Shown here in pieces: positions 1-6,175 of a stretch of 6,175 nucleotides of DNA (the first letter of the stretch is position 1; each line of letters opens with the position of its first letter). A program made the translations under genes and the position numbers. This stretch comes from Candidatus Eiseniibacteriota bacterium (GTDB lineage: Bacteria > Arandabacterota > Arandabacteria > JAGLYR01). A model generated the notes under the pieces. That model saw nothing but the letters and a program-made list of their open reading frames with translations. It was not told the origin of the DNA and made no database searches. The DNA lies in the NCBI GenBank assembly GCA_023132135.1, contig JAGLYR010000232.1, forward strand, positions 1 to 6,175. Direction: 5' to 3'.

Positions 1-149
1 ACGATGGCGTCAAAAGCGTAACTGCCGCGCTCGAGAACTACAGCTGTCGGGTTGTCAACCAGACGGCGGAGACCCATCTCCTGGGCCTGCACCGAGCCGG
101 CCGCCACCAGGAACAGCACCAGCAATGCGATGATCGACACTCGCCTCAT
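1..149 (-). CDS. Partial CDS: N-terminus of an exported protein of unknown function
   Basis: The reading frame is open from the ATG at 149-147 to the left edge: 49 complete codons plus two bases, no stop. The product begins MRRVSIIALLVLFLVAAG and is a textbook Sec signal peptide: two arginines, a hydrophobic core at about residues 4-18, and a probable signal peptidase I site after VQA (residues 20-22), giving a mature start QEMGLRRL. The mature part continues with DNPTAVVLERGSYAFDAI. An ATG lies directly upstream (152-150), but the GGAGGG at 159-154 is only one base from it and four from the second, so the second is preferred. A promoter-like sequence lies about 50 bases upstream of the start. 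The 'DNPTA..LERGSY' segment faintly recalls N-termini of outer-membrane or surface proteins of uncultivated FCB-type bacteria, but 27 mature residues are too few for a family call. Export is well supported; function is unknown. Confidence 0.85.
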   Translation of the reverse strand, partial: MRRVSIIALLVLFLVAAGSVQAQEMGLRRLVDNPTAVVLERGSYAFDAI

Positions 150-153
150 CATT

Positions 154-159
154 CCCTCC
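154..159 (-). promoter_or_regulatory. Ribosome binding site of the left-edge gene
   Basis: GGAGGG on the minus strand, a near-perfect Shine-Dalgarno sequence. It is one base from the first of two tandem ATG codons (152-150) and four bases from the second (149-147). The spacing favours the second ATG as the start. Confidence 0.75.
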
Positions 160-165
160 AATCAC

Positions 166-175
166 CGGAATTCCG
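166..175. other. 10-base perfect palindrome in the leader of the left-edge gene
   Basis: CGGAATTCCG is a perfect palindrome with no spacer, lying between the predicted -10 box (206-201) and the ribosome binding site (159-154). As DNA it could be an operator half-site pair. Having no loop, it is unlikely to act as an RNA hairpin. A palindrome this short can arise by chance, so regulatory meaning is only a possibility. Confidence 0.2.
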
Positions 176-200
176 CAGCCCCACGATTCTCCAACCTGCA

Positions 201-230
201 AAACTAGCAACGAAATACAGGATCTGTCAA
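201..230 (-). promoter_or_regulatory. Sigma70-type promoter for the left-edge exported gene
   Basis: On the minus strand a perfect TTGACA (230-225) is followed after 18 bases by TAGTTT (206-201). TAGTTT keeps the three most important -10 bases (T1, A2, T6) and is preceded by TG one base upstream, an extended -10 arrangement. Transcription would start near 193-195, leaving a leader of about 45 bases before the ATG at 149. The site lies in the AT-richest part of the intergenic region and 84 bases past the dnaE stop codon, so it would make the left-edge gene a separate transcription unit. The -35 is strong and the -10 mediocre. Confidence 0.6.
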
Positions 231-240
231 CCCCAATCCT

Positions 241-275
241 GAGCAGCAAGTATCCGTTGTCCGCCGCTTGCGCTC
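241..275 (-). terminator. Possible stem-loop in the dnaE 3' untranslated region
   Basis: On the minus strand GAGCGCAAG (275-267) can pair with CTTGCTGCTC (250-241), a 9-base-pair stem with one bulged base and a 16-base loop. It lies about 40 bases past the dnaE stop and just upstream of the next promoter, where a transcript end would be expected. The bases after it (AGGATTGGGG) contain no U-tract, so it is not a classic intrinsic terminator. It could instead mark a factor-dependent end or protect the 3' end of the dnaE message. Confidence 0.3.
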
Positions 276-295
276 TCCATGAATCACCCTACTCC

Positions 296-316
296 TAGCC
301 TGGGTTATTCAGGCTA
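296..316 (-). other. Hairpin overlapping the dnaE stop codon
   Basis: TAGCCTG (316-310) and CAGGCTA (302-296) on the minus strand form a perfect 7-base-pair stem with a 7-base loop. The first three bases of the stem are the TAG stop codon of dnaE. No run of U follows. The 5' arm resembles that of the hairpin just upstream of dnaE (3810-3832). It may be part of the transcript end of dnaE or chance; the sequence alone cannot decide. Confidence 0.3.
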
Positions 317-3300
317 ATTCCATTTCTCCACGGAGCACCTCTCCACCCAAGCGTTGTCTTCCCCGACGAGCCCGCACAGGGCATCCAGCAGGTCCCTGCC
401 GGGCGCCACCTGCCTGTTCCGGGCATCCATCTCCACCTCGCTCCGGTCCTCAGCCACGAGATGGAACCGGATCCGGCTCTTCCCGGGATGCCGATCCGCC
501 AGGTGTCCCAGATCTGTGATGAACTGGTCGCCCAACCGGTCGGCTTCAATCCGCAGATGAACGGTCGCGGGCATCTTGTCCAGCGCACCTGACAGGGGAA
601 TAGCTCGGGTCACGATCACCTTGGGTTCTTCATTCTCCCGGAAGGACACCCGCCCGGTCACAAGGACAGCAGACTCGGGCTCCACCAACTTCTGGTACTT
701 GCCGTAAGGATCCGCGAAAATCAGCAGCTCGACGCTACCCGTGAAATCCTCCAGAGTGGCGAAGGCTATCGGATTCCCCTTGCGGTCCAGCGTGGATTTG
801 ACATTGGTCAGAATCCCGCCCAGACGCACCGAAGCCCCATCGCCCAGATTGCCCAGGGATGAAACAGTGGCCGTAGAGCAAGTCTCAATCTGTTCCCGGT
901 ACCCGTCGAGGGGATGGCGAGAGAGGTAGAATCCCAAGGCTTCCCGCTCGTTCCGCATTTCCGTCTCGCTGTTCCAAGGTTCCACATCGGGAAGAGCTTC
1001 AGCGGATATTTCCACCTCCGCCTCCCCAAACAGTGACGACTGCCCGCGCTCGCGGTCCCGCTGGATCCGTGCCCCTGCCTCCAGCGCGCGGGGAACCTCC
1101 GCCAGCATCTGTGCACGGTGTCCACCCAGACTGTCCATTCCCCCAGCCATTGCGAGGGATTCCAGCATCCGCCGGTTGATTCCCCTGAGATCCGTCACTG
1201 TCGTCAGGTTCCGGAGAGACCGGAACCCACCCTCCCGTTTTCGAGCCTCCACGATGGCACCGGCCGCCGCACTTCCCACATTCTTGACAGCGCTCAGCCC
1301 GAAACGGATTCCTTCGCTGACAACGGTGAACCTCTCCTCCGACTCATTGACGTCGGGCGGCAGGACCGCGATTCCCATCCGCTTGCACTCTTCAATCAAC
1401 ACCAGAACCCGGTCGCTGTTCCCCATCTCCGATGAGAGCGTCGCCGCCATGAATTCGCTGGGGAAATGGCTCTTGAGGTATGCCGTCTGCAACGATAACA
1501 GCGCGTACGCAGCCGAGTGAGACTTGTTGAACCCGTATCCGGCAAAATCGGCCATCAGCTCGAAGATCCGGTCGGCCACCGGCTTGGAAATCTTACGTTG
1601 GGCCGAGCCCTCGTGGAACAGCTCCCGCTGGCGCGCCATGAGTTCGTTATCCTTCTTGCCCATGGCCCGCCTGAGGATATCGGCCTGCCCCAGCGAGAAC
1701 CCACCCATCTCCGAGGCGATCCGCATGACCTGTTCCTGGTACAGGATCACACCGTAGGTTTCCTTGAGGATCGGTTCCAATACAGGGTGCAGGTACTCAA
1801 TGCTCTTGCGCCCGTGCTTGCGCGCAATGAAATCGTCCACCATTCCACTGCTGAGAGGACCCGGGCGGTGCAGGGCGTTGACAGCCACGATGTCAACGAA
1901 CTCCGTCGGCTTCAGCCGACGGAGAAGATCCCGCATGCCTCCCGACTCCAGTTGGAAGACAGCGACGGTAGTACCTTTGGACAGCGTGTCGAAAACCTTC
2001 GGGTCGTCCAGGGGGATGTCGGAAGACTGGAGATCCACCCCCTGGTGCTCCGTCACCATTTTCAGCGTGTTCTCGATGACCGTGAGCGTTCGCAGGCCCA
2101 GGACATCCATCTTCAGAAGACCAATCTTCTCGACGGACTTCATGTCATACTGGGTCGTGATCTCGCCTTTGCTGGACTTGTACAGGGGAACGTAGTCCAC
2201 AAGCGGACCAGGAGTAATGAGGACACCGGCAGCGTGGGTCGAAGCATGACGTGCCAGACCCTCCAGGGTCTTCGCTTGTTCGATGAGTTCCTTCACCCGG
2301 GGATCCGACTGGACCAATTCCGCCAGATCCCGCGCTTTGCCCAGCGCGCCCTCCAGCGTGATGCCCAGTTCGGCGGGCACGAGCTTGGCAATCCGGTCCA
2401 CCTCCGAATAGGGCATCCCCAGAACCCGGCCCACGTCGCGGATGGCCGCCCGGGCCGCCATGGTTCCAAAGGTGATGATCTGACAGACGTTGTCCTGGCC
2501 GTACTTGCGCACAGCGTAGTCAATCACCTCGCCACGGCGTTCGAAACAGAAATCGATATCGATATCCGGCATCCCGATCCGCTCGGGATTGAGGAAACGC
2601 TCGAAGAGAAGACCATATTTCAGGGGATCCAGATCAGTGATGCGCAGGCAGTACGCCACCAGACAGCCGGCGGCGGAACCCCGCCCGGGCCCCACGGGGA
2701 TTCCCCTCTCCCGGGCCGCTTCGATGAGATCACGAATAATAAGGAAGTAGCTGGCAAAACCCATCCGGCCGATCATAGCCACCTCGGCCTCAAATCTCTC
2801 CTCGATCTCCGGACTCATTTCGCCGTAACGTTCCTGCAATCCCCTCCGCGCCAGCGATTCCATGTAGGCATCCGCGCTGTCCCAGCCTTCCGGGAGAGGG
2901 AAATCCGGCAGCAGGAACTTGCCCATCTCCAGTTCCAGGTTACACTTCTCGGCCACTTCCACCGTGTTGCGAATCGCCTCCGGGACCTCGGCGAACAGTT
3001 CCTCCATCTCCCTTGGCGACTTGAAATAGAACTGGTCCGTGGAAAAATGCAGACGCCCTTCCTGGTCCAGGTCTTTCCCGGTCTGGATGCACAACAGGAT
3101 ATCCTGAGCGCGAGCGTGCTCTTGCTTCAGGTAGTGGCAATCGTTGGTGGCAACCACGGGGATCCCGGTTCTCCGCCTGACTTCCAGGATGCCGCGGACC
3201 GCATCCTTGTCCGCTTCCATCCCGTGGTCCTGGAGTTCGAGGTAGAAGCCATCCTTCCCGAACAGATCCCGGTACCATTCTGCGACACGGCACGCATCGT

Positions 3301-3772
3301 CCATCCGCCCGGCCAGAACCAGGGAAGGGATTTCGCCCTTCAGGCACGCACTGAGCCCGATAAGCCCATCCCCGCACTCGGTGAGCAACTCCTTGTCGAC
3401 CCGCGGGCGGTAGTAGAAACCTTCCAGATACCCAAGGGAACTCAGCTTCATCAGGTTCTGGTAACCCCGCCGATCCCTGGCAAGCAGAACCAGGTGATGC
3501 GAACCGTCGGAGCGTCGCCCGTCCTCCCGCCGTTTGAACCGGGATTCCCGGGCCACGTACATCTCGCAGCCGACGATAGGCTTGACACCTCCGCCGCTCG
3601 CCTTGAGATAGAACTCCACAGCTCCGAAGAGATTCCCATGGTCCGTGATAGCCAGGGCCGGCATGCTGGCTTTGCGGGCAGCTTCTACCATGTGCTCAAT
3701 CTTCACCGCGCCGTCGAGGAGGCTGTAGTGGGAATGGTTGTGCAGATGGACGAACGATGAGTGTCGCTTCAT
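314..3772 (-). CDS. dnaE: DNA polymerase III alpha subunit (replicative DNA polymerase)
   Basis: Catalytic subunit of the replicative polymerase holoenzyme (EC 2.7.7.7). At 1152 residues it is close to the 1160 of E. coli DnaE, so it is complete. Order: PHP domain (about 5-285, starting FVHLHNHSHYSLLDG); palm with GPGRGSAAG (361-369) and PDIDIDF (402-408), whose second and third Asp (405, 407) and Asp556 in KMDVLGLRTL match the catalytic triad D401/D403/D555 of E. coli; fingers with HRPGP (635-639) and GYGFNKSHSA (745-754); helix-hairpin-helix region (about 850-890); clamp-binding motif QSSLF (911-915); OB fold (about 982-1060); C-terminal domain. The nine PHP metal ligands all appear present: His11, His13, Asp20, His45, Glu70, His93, Cys143, Asp211, His213. 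The ATG at 3772 is chosen because family homology begins at once; a GTG at 3820 would add 16 unrelated residues. The ribosome binding site is weak (GGGGG, six bases from the ATG). It lies 74 bases after the peptidase gene on the same strand. No intein or frameshift. Confidence 0.98.
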   Translation of the reverse strand: MKRHSSFVHLHNHSHYSLLDGAVKIEHMVEAARKASMPALAITDHGNLFGAVEFYLKASGGGVKPIVGCEMYVARESRFKRREDGRRSDGSHHLVLLARDRRGYQNLMKLSSLGYLEGFYYRPRVDKELLTECGDGLIGLSACLKGEIPSLVLAGRMDDACRVAEWYRDLFGKDGFYLELQDHGMEADKDAVRGILEVRRRTGIPVVATNDCHYLKQEHARAQDILLCIQTGKDLDQEGRLHFSTDQFYFKSPREMEELFAEVPEAIRNTVEVAEKCNLELEMGKFLLPDFPLPEGWDSADAYMESLARRGLQERYGEMSPEIEERFEAEVAMIGRMGFASYFLIIRDLIEAARERGIPVGPGRGSAAGCLVAYCLRITDLDPLKYGLLFERFLNPERIGMPDIDIDFCFERRGEVIDYAVRKYGQDNVCQIITFGTMAARAAIRDVGRVLGMPYSEVDRIAKLVPAELGITLEGALGKARDLAELVQSDPRVKELIEQAKTLEGLARHASTHAAGVLITPGPLVDYVPLYKSSKGEITTQYDMKSVEKIGLLKMDVLGLRTLTVIENTLKMVTEHQGVDLQSSDIPLDDPKVFDTLSKGTTVAVFQLESGGMRDLLRRLKPTEFVDIVAVNALHRPGPLSSGMVDDFIARKHGRKSIEYLHPVLEPILKETYGVILYQEQVMRIASEMGGFSLGQADILRRAMGKKDNELMARQRELFHEGSAQRKISKPVADRIFELMADFAGYGFNKSHSAAYALLSLQTAYLKSHFPSEFMAATLSSEMGNSDRVLVLIEECKRMGIAVLPPDVNESEERFTVVSEGIRFGLSAVKNVGSAAAGAIVEARKREGGFRSLRNLTTVTDLRGINRRMLESLAMAGGMDSLGGHRAQMLAEVPRALEAGARIQRDRERGQSSLFGEAEVEISAEALPDVEPWNSETEMRNEREALGFYLSRHPLDGYREQIETCSTATVSSLGNLGDGASVRLGGILTNVKSTLDRKGNPIAFATLEDFTGSVELLIFADPYGKYQKLVEPESAVLVTGRVSFRENEEPKVIVTRAIPLSGALDKMPATVHLRIEADRLGDQFITDLGHLADRHPGKSRIRFHLVAEDRSEVEMDARNRQVAPGRDLLDALCGLVGEDNAWVERCSVEKWN

Positions 3773-3809
3773 CCCAAACCCCCGGCCGCAGATTACGCAG
3801 GTACTGAGC

Positions 3810-3832
3810 CTGGCCTGCACTGTGCAGGCTAG
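3810..3832 (-). promoter_or_regulatory. Stem-loop in the gap between the peptidase gene and dnaE
   Basis: In the 74-base gap (3773-3846), GCCTGCA (3829-3823) and TGCAGGC (3819-3813) on the minus strand form a perfect GC-rich 7-base-pair stem with the 3-base loop CAG. It extends by two further pairs beyond one mismatch (3810-3832). It ends about 40 bases before the dnaE ATG and has no U-tract, so it is not a standard terminator. It could be a partial transcription barrier, an RNA processing or stability element, or, as DNA, a dyad operator. I see no convincing -35/-10 pair in this gap. The structure is certain as a sequence match; its function is speculative. Confidence 0.4.
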
Positions 3833-3846
3833 AACGCAGCTGTAAC

Positions 3847-6162
3847 CTAGTCAACCCAAAACGTGGAGATGGCTTCTGACCGGTTCCCCGCCCGGTCCTC
3901 CGCCCATACGAGGAGGGTGTGCCTGCCGGCGGCGAGACTGCGGGCAAAGCAAGAGACCATCAGATCCAGCTCCGGATCGAACTCCACGATGAGGGTACGG
4001 CTGTCAATCTCCATCCCCACTGAGGAGCAATCCAGACCCGAGCCTTTGTCGGAAGCACGGGCCCGGAGGACTATTGACCTGCCTCCAGGCACCCGCGATC
4101 CGTCTCTTGGCTCGAGGCCACCAACCTTCGGCGGGATTTCATCGACCGCCAGGCAGAACCGTGTGAGGTACCGGACCGACGCGCCCAGAACTGCTGCGTC
4201 AATCTCGCCTCCCACCCACTCCAAATCACTGTTCTCCTGGCAAGAGCAAATGCCGGGGCGGGTTTCCATGGCTGTGTCTTCATCCCATGGCATGGCAACG
4301 GTTACCTTGCCGCTGAAGACCGCGTCCATGGGCTCCACAATGAACGCGGGGCCAATGGGGCGAATCTCCTGCGCTCCGGCCCACGGAACATCACGGACCA
4401 CCGTGAACCAGAGGTCCTCAAAAACCTGCCCCGGTTCCACCGTCGCCGTGAACTCCCCACCCGGACTCCGAATGCATCCGCCGGTCTCGGGCGAGATGTT
4501 CCAGATCTGTCTCTCACCGCTCCCTTCCACAACCCGACCGGCCAGATCCCGGCCCGCGGCGCGGACAACCACGCTGCCGTTGAACTCGCGCGTCAGGGGC
4601 ACGACAGCCCGATAGCAATGGGCATGGATCTGCTCAACCCTTGCATCGGGGAGACTCCAGCCCATGTTCGGAGACCACACCCTGGGCAGTCCCGTCAACA
4701 GAGCTGGAACCTCGATGGAAATCTCCAAGTGGTCCAGCGTGGGGCCTACACAGATCCCGACATCGATCTTTCCACCGCCGGATTCCTCGTGTGACTCACC
4801 CGCACTCGCGAACCCAGGAGTTGATCGGCTGCCCCAACCATCCACCGCAGTGCACGCAATGGAAACCGCGCCCGAACTTCCGATACCGGGAAGGAAGGTT
4901 CGAAACCATCCAACTCCCTGGAATTCCGCGTCTCGCGCAACTCGCTTCCCTGGCTCGTGGATATCCGCCACCACATGAACGCTCTGGATATCTCCGTCCG
5001 GATCGCGCGCAGCGATCCGGACTTCCAATCCTCCATCGCGCGGCTGGACCTGGATCCCGGTGGTCTCCGGCCGCTCATTGAGTATCATCTCCAACCGGGC
5101 CCGCGCCACGTTCCCGGCGGCATCCTCCGCCCGGATCTCCAGCTGGTGAGGACCCGGCGTGATTCCACCGTTGCTTTTCCGGCCCGCGCGGTATTCGATC
5201 ACCCCTGCCCATTCCCCGTAGGGATCGCCAAAGGAGAAACCGTTTCCTTTTCCCCGGTACAGGCGATGGAACTCGCGGCTTCGCTCTCGCCGCTGCTTCC
5301 GATCGTAGTAGGTATCGATGCGACCTGTCTCGTCGTACCCGAACTCCCCGAAACAGGTCCGGAAGACAGTTCGGCCGTCCACTTCCAGTGTCAACGCATT
5401 CAGCGAGAGGTTGCGCCGGCAGGGATCCGTGTGGTCGTATCCCTCCACCAGAATGCCGATCCGGCCTGAGCAAACGAGCCGTTCCCTTGTGGTGTAACAT
5501 CCCGAGGCGGGTTCCCAGTCGAGGCCGAGCTCGCGATCCCTCCGCTGGCCATTCACAAAGGAGTTCATGTCGAGGGGCCGAACGATCAAGCGGGAGAGAA
5601 TGGGCGCGACGCCATCTTCTATGGAGACCCCGTGCATCAGCGGATTGATGGGGTGCTCACGATCATCCCTCAGTTCGAAGTGAAGGTGCGGAGGACCCGC
5701 GCCCGTCTGGCCTGTGTATCCGATGACCTCACCTCGCTCCACGAGGATTTCTCTCTGCCGCGGCCGGATCTCGACTTCGTAGCGCCCCGCCTCGATCTGG
5801 GCTTCCTCAATGGCCCGTGCAATCGGCGGAGAAAACCGCGACAGGTGCGCGTAGACCGCTGTCCGCCCATCCTGCAGTCGAACGTAGACAGCCTTGCCGT
5901 AGCCCATGCAGGAAGTCCTCACCCGGCAGACCCACCCCCGCTCCGCCGCCCGGACTGCCAATCCTTCCCTTCCTCCCGTAGACAGATCGATCCCCGAGTG
6001 GAAGTGACCCGGCCGGTAGTCCCCGAAAGTCGAGGTGACGCACTGTGACTCCGCCAGCGGCCACACGTAGAGATTCTCCGCCGTACCTCGCGCGAAGCAG
6101 ATGAGGATAGCGAATGCCGCAGTCACCAGCCGGAGTGTGATCTGTCCTGTCGTAGCCTGCAT
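3847..6162 (-). CDS. Exported M23-family metallopeptidase with C-terminal beta-sandwich domains
   Basis: Predicted zinc endopeptidase cutting peptidoglycan cross-bridges or stem peptides outside the inner membrane; 771 residues. Residues 1-28 are a signal peptide (hydrophobic core about 12-23, likely cleavage after ARGTA). The M23/LytM domain spans about 40-178 with the full active site: His55 and Asp59 (HSGID), His106 (YAHLS), His159 and His161 (PHLHFELR). Within it, residues 108-145 form an inserted, helix-rich segment typical of FCB-group members. Residues about 185-360 resemble the conserved domain following M23 in those proteins (PLDMNSFVNG at 197-206; GPHQLEIRAEDAAGN at 337-351). Further beta-rich segments follow, including one near 560-625 like ZU5-type folds and a final Ig-like domain (about 675-771, ending in WAEDRAGN then FWVD). 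The mature part has 16 cysteines. An in-frame TGA at 6168-6166 makes the ATG at 6162 the first possible start; GGTGAG lies two bases upstream, rather close. The substrate bond is unknown. Confidence 0.93.
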   Translation of the reverse strand: MQATTGQITLRLVTAAFAILICFARGTAENLYVWPLAESQCVTSTFGDYRPGHFHSGIDLSTGGREGLAVRAAERGWVCRVRTSCMGYGKAVYVRLQDGRTAVYAHLSRFSPPIARAIEEAQIEAGRYEVEIRPRQREILVERGEVIGYTGQTGAGPPHLHFELRDDREHPINPLMHGVSIEDGVAPILSRLIVRPLDMNSFVNGQRRDRELGLDWEPASGCYTTRERLVCSGRIGILVEGYDHTDPCRRNLSLNALTLEVDGRTVFRTCFGEFGYDETGRIDTYYDRKQRRERSREFHRLYRGKGNGFSFGDPYGEWAGVIEYRAGRKSNGGITPGPHQLEIRAEDAAGNVARARLEMILNERPETTGIQVQPRDGGLEVRIAARDPDGDIQSVHVVADIHEPGKRVARDAEFQGVGWFRTFLPGIGSSGAVSIACTAVDGWGSRSTPGFASAGESHEESGGGKIDVGICVGPTLDHLEISIEVPALLTGLPRVWSPNMGWSLPDARVEQIHAHCYRAVVPLTREFNGSVVVRAAGRDLAGRVVEGSGERQIWNISPETGGCIRSPGGEFTATVEPGQVFEDLWFTVVRDVPWAGAQEIRPIGPAFIVEPMDAVFSGKVTVAMPWDEDTAMETRPGICSCQENSDLEWVGGEIDAAVLGASVRYLTRFCLAVDEIPPKVGGLEPRDGSRVPGGRSIVLRARASDKGSGLDCSSVGMEIDSRTLIVEFDPELDLMVSCFARSLAAGRHTLLVWAEDRAGNRSEAISTFWVD

Positions 6163-6175
6163 TTCTCACCAGTTT

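Noticed and set aside
55-249. 64-codon minus-strand open frame at the left edge
   Set aside because: It overlaps the promoter, leader and start of the exported-protein gene in another frame. The frame beginning at 149 has the ribosome binding site and signal peptide.
2552-2566. Short GATATC/ATCGAT repeat
   Set aside because: It is the coding sequence of the catalytic PDIDIDF motif, where alternating Asp and Ile codons create the repeat.
1517-3760. Long plus-strand open frame as a real gene
   Set aside because: It is codon-aligned antisense to the conserved catalytic core of dnaE, its product is His/Arg/Gln-rich with no recognisable domain, and rare TTA/CTA/TCA use in dnaE explains the lack of stops.
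3773-3820. A 16-residue N-terminal extension of DnaE from a GTG at 3820, with a CxxC pair
   Set aside because: The extension has no counterpart in DnaE proteins, lies partly in the intergenic hairpin, and the ATG at 3772 starts exactly where PHP homology begins.
3813-3829. LexA-type operator upstream of dnaE
   Set aside because: The dyad does not fit the CTGT-N8-ACAG or GAAC-N4-GTTC forms I know, and this DnaE is a replicative type, not the damage-induced DnaE2.
3863-4615. 250-codon plus-strand open frame
   Set aside because: It lies antisense to the C-terminal domains of the peptidase, is Ser/Arg/Pro-rich in the way of GC-rich shadow frames, and has no recognisable motif.
6085-6162. Lipoprotein signal for the M23 peptidase (Cys22 in the signal sequence)
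   Set aside because: The residues before Cys22 are I-L-I, which lacks the small residue needed at -1 of a lipobox. A signal peptidase I site after Ala28 fits better.

Overview
The window is a GC-rich stretch of bacterial chromosome in which all recognisable genes lie on the minus strand. Read in the direction of transcription (from 6175 down to 1), it holds an exported M23-family cell-wall metallopeptidase with a long beta-sandwich C-terminus (6162-3847). After a 74-base gap comes dnaE, the catalytic alpha subunit of DNA polymerase III (3772-314). A roughly 160-base intergenic region follows, with two possible RNA hairpins and a good sigma70-type promoter. Last is the 5' end of a further exported protein (149-1) that runs off the left edge. 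I see no RNA genes, insertion sequences, CRISPR arrays or attachment sites.

Organism: the peptidase has the layout I associate with the Fibrobacterota-Chlorobiota-Bacteroidota (FCB) group and neighbouring uncultivated phyla such as Latescibacteria or Eisenbacteria. It has an inserted helical segment in the middle of the M23 domain, a GPPHLHFELRD...INPL motif, then a 'PLDxNSxVNG' stretch and several Ig-like domains. The high GC content and the near absence of TTA, CTA and TCA codons argue against a typical low-GC Bacteroidota. The phylum is an inference from motifs only.

How the genes relate: the peptidase and dnaE are co-directional with a short gap and no strong promoter between them, so co-transcription is plausible. 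The first acts in the cell envelope and the second in the replisome, so any link would be in expression, not mechanism. The DnaE protein has the complete set of PHP-domain metal ligands and an internal beta-clamp motif. This suggests a replicative polymerase with a built-in PHP proofreading exonuclease. The left-edge gene has its own promoter and begins a new transcription unit.

No previously undescribed system is evident. The points most worth a second look are the intact PHP site, the cysteine-rich peptidase extension, the similar hairpins bracketing dnaE, and the truncated exported protein at the left edge.
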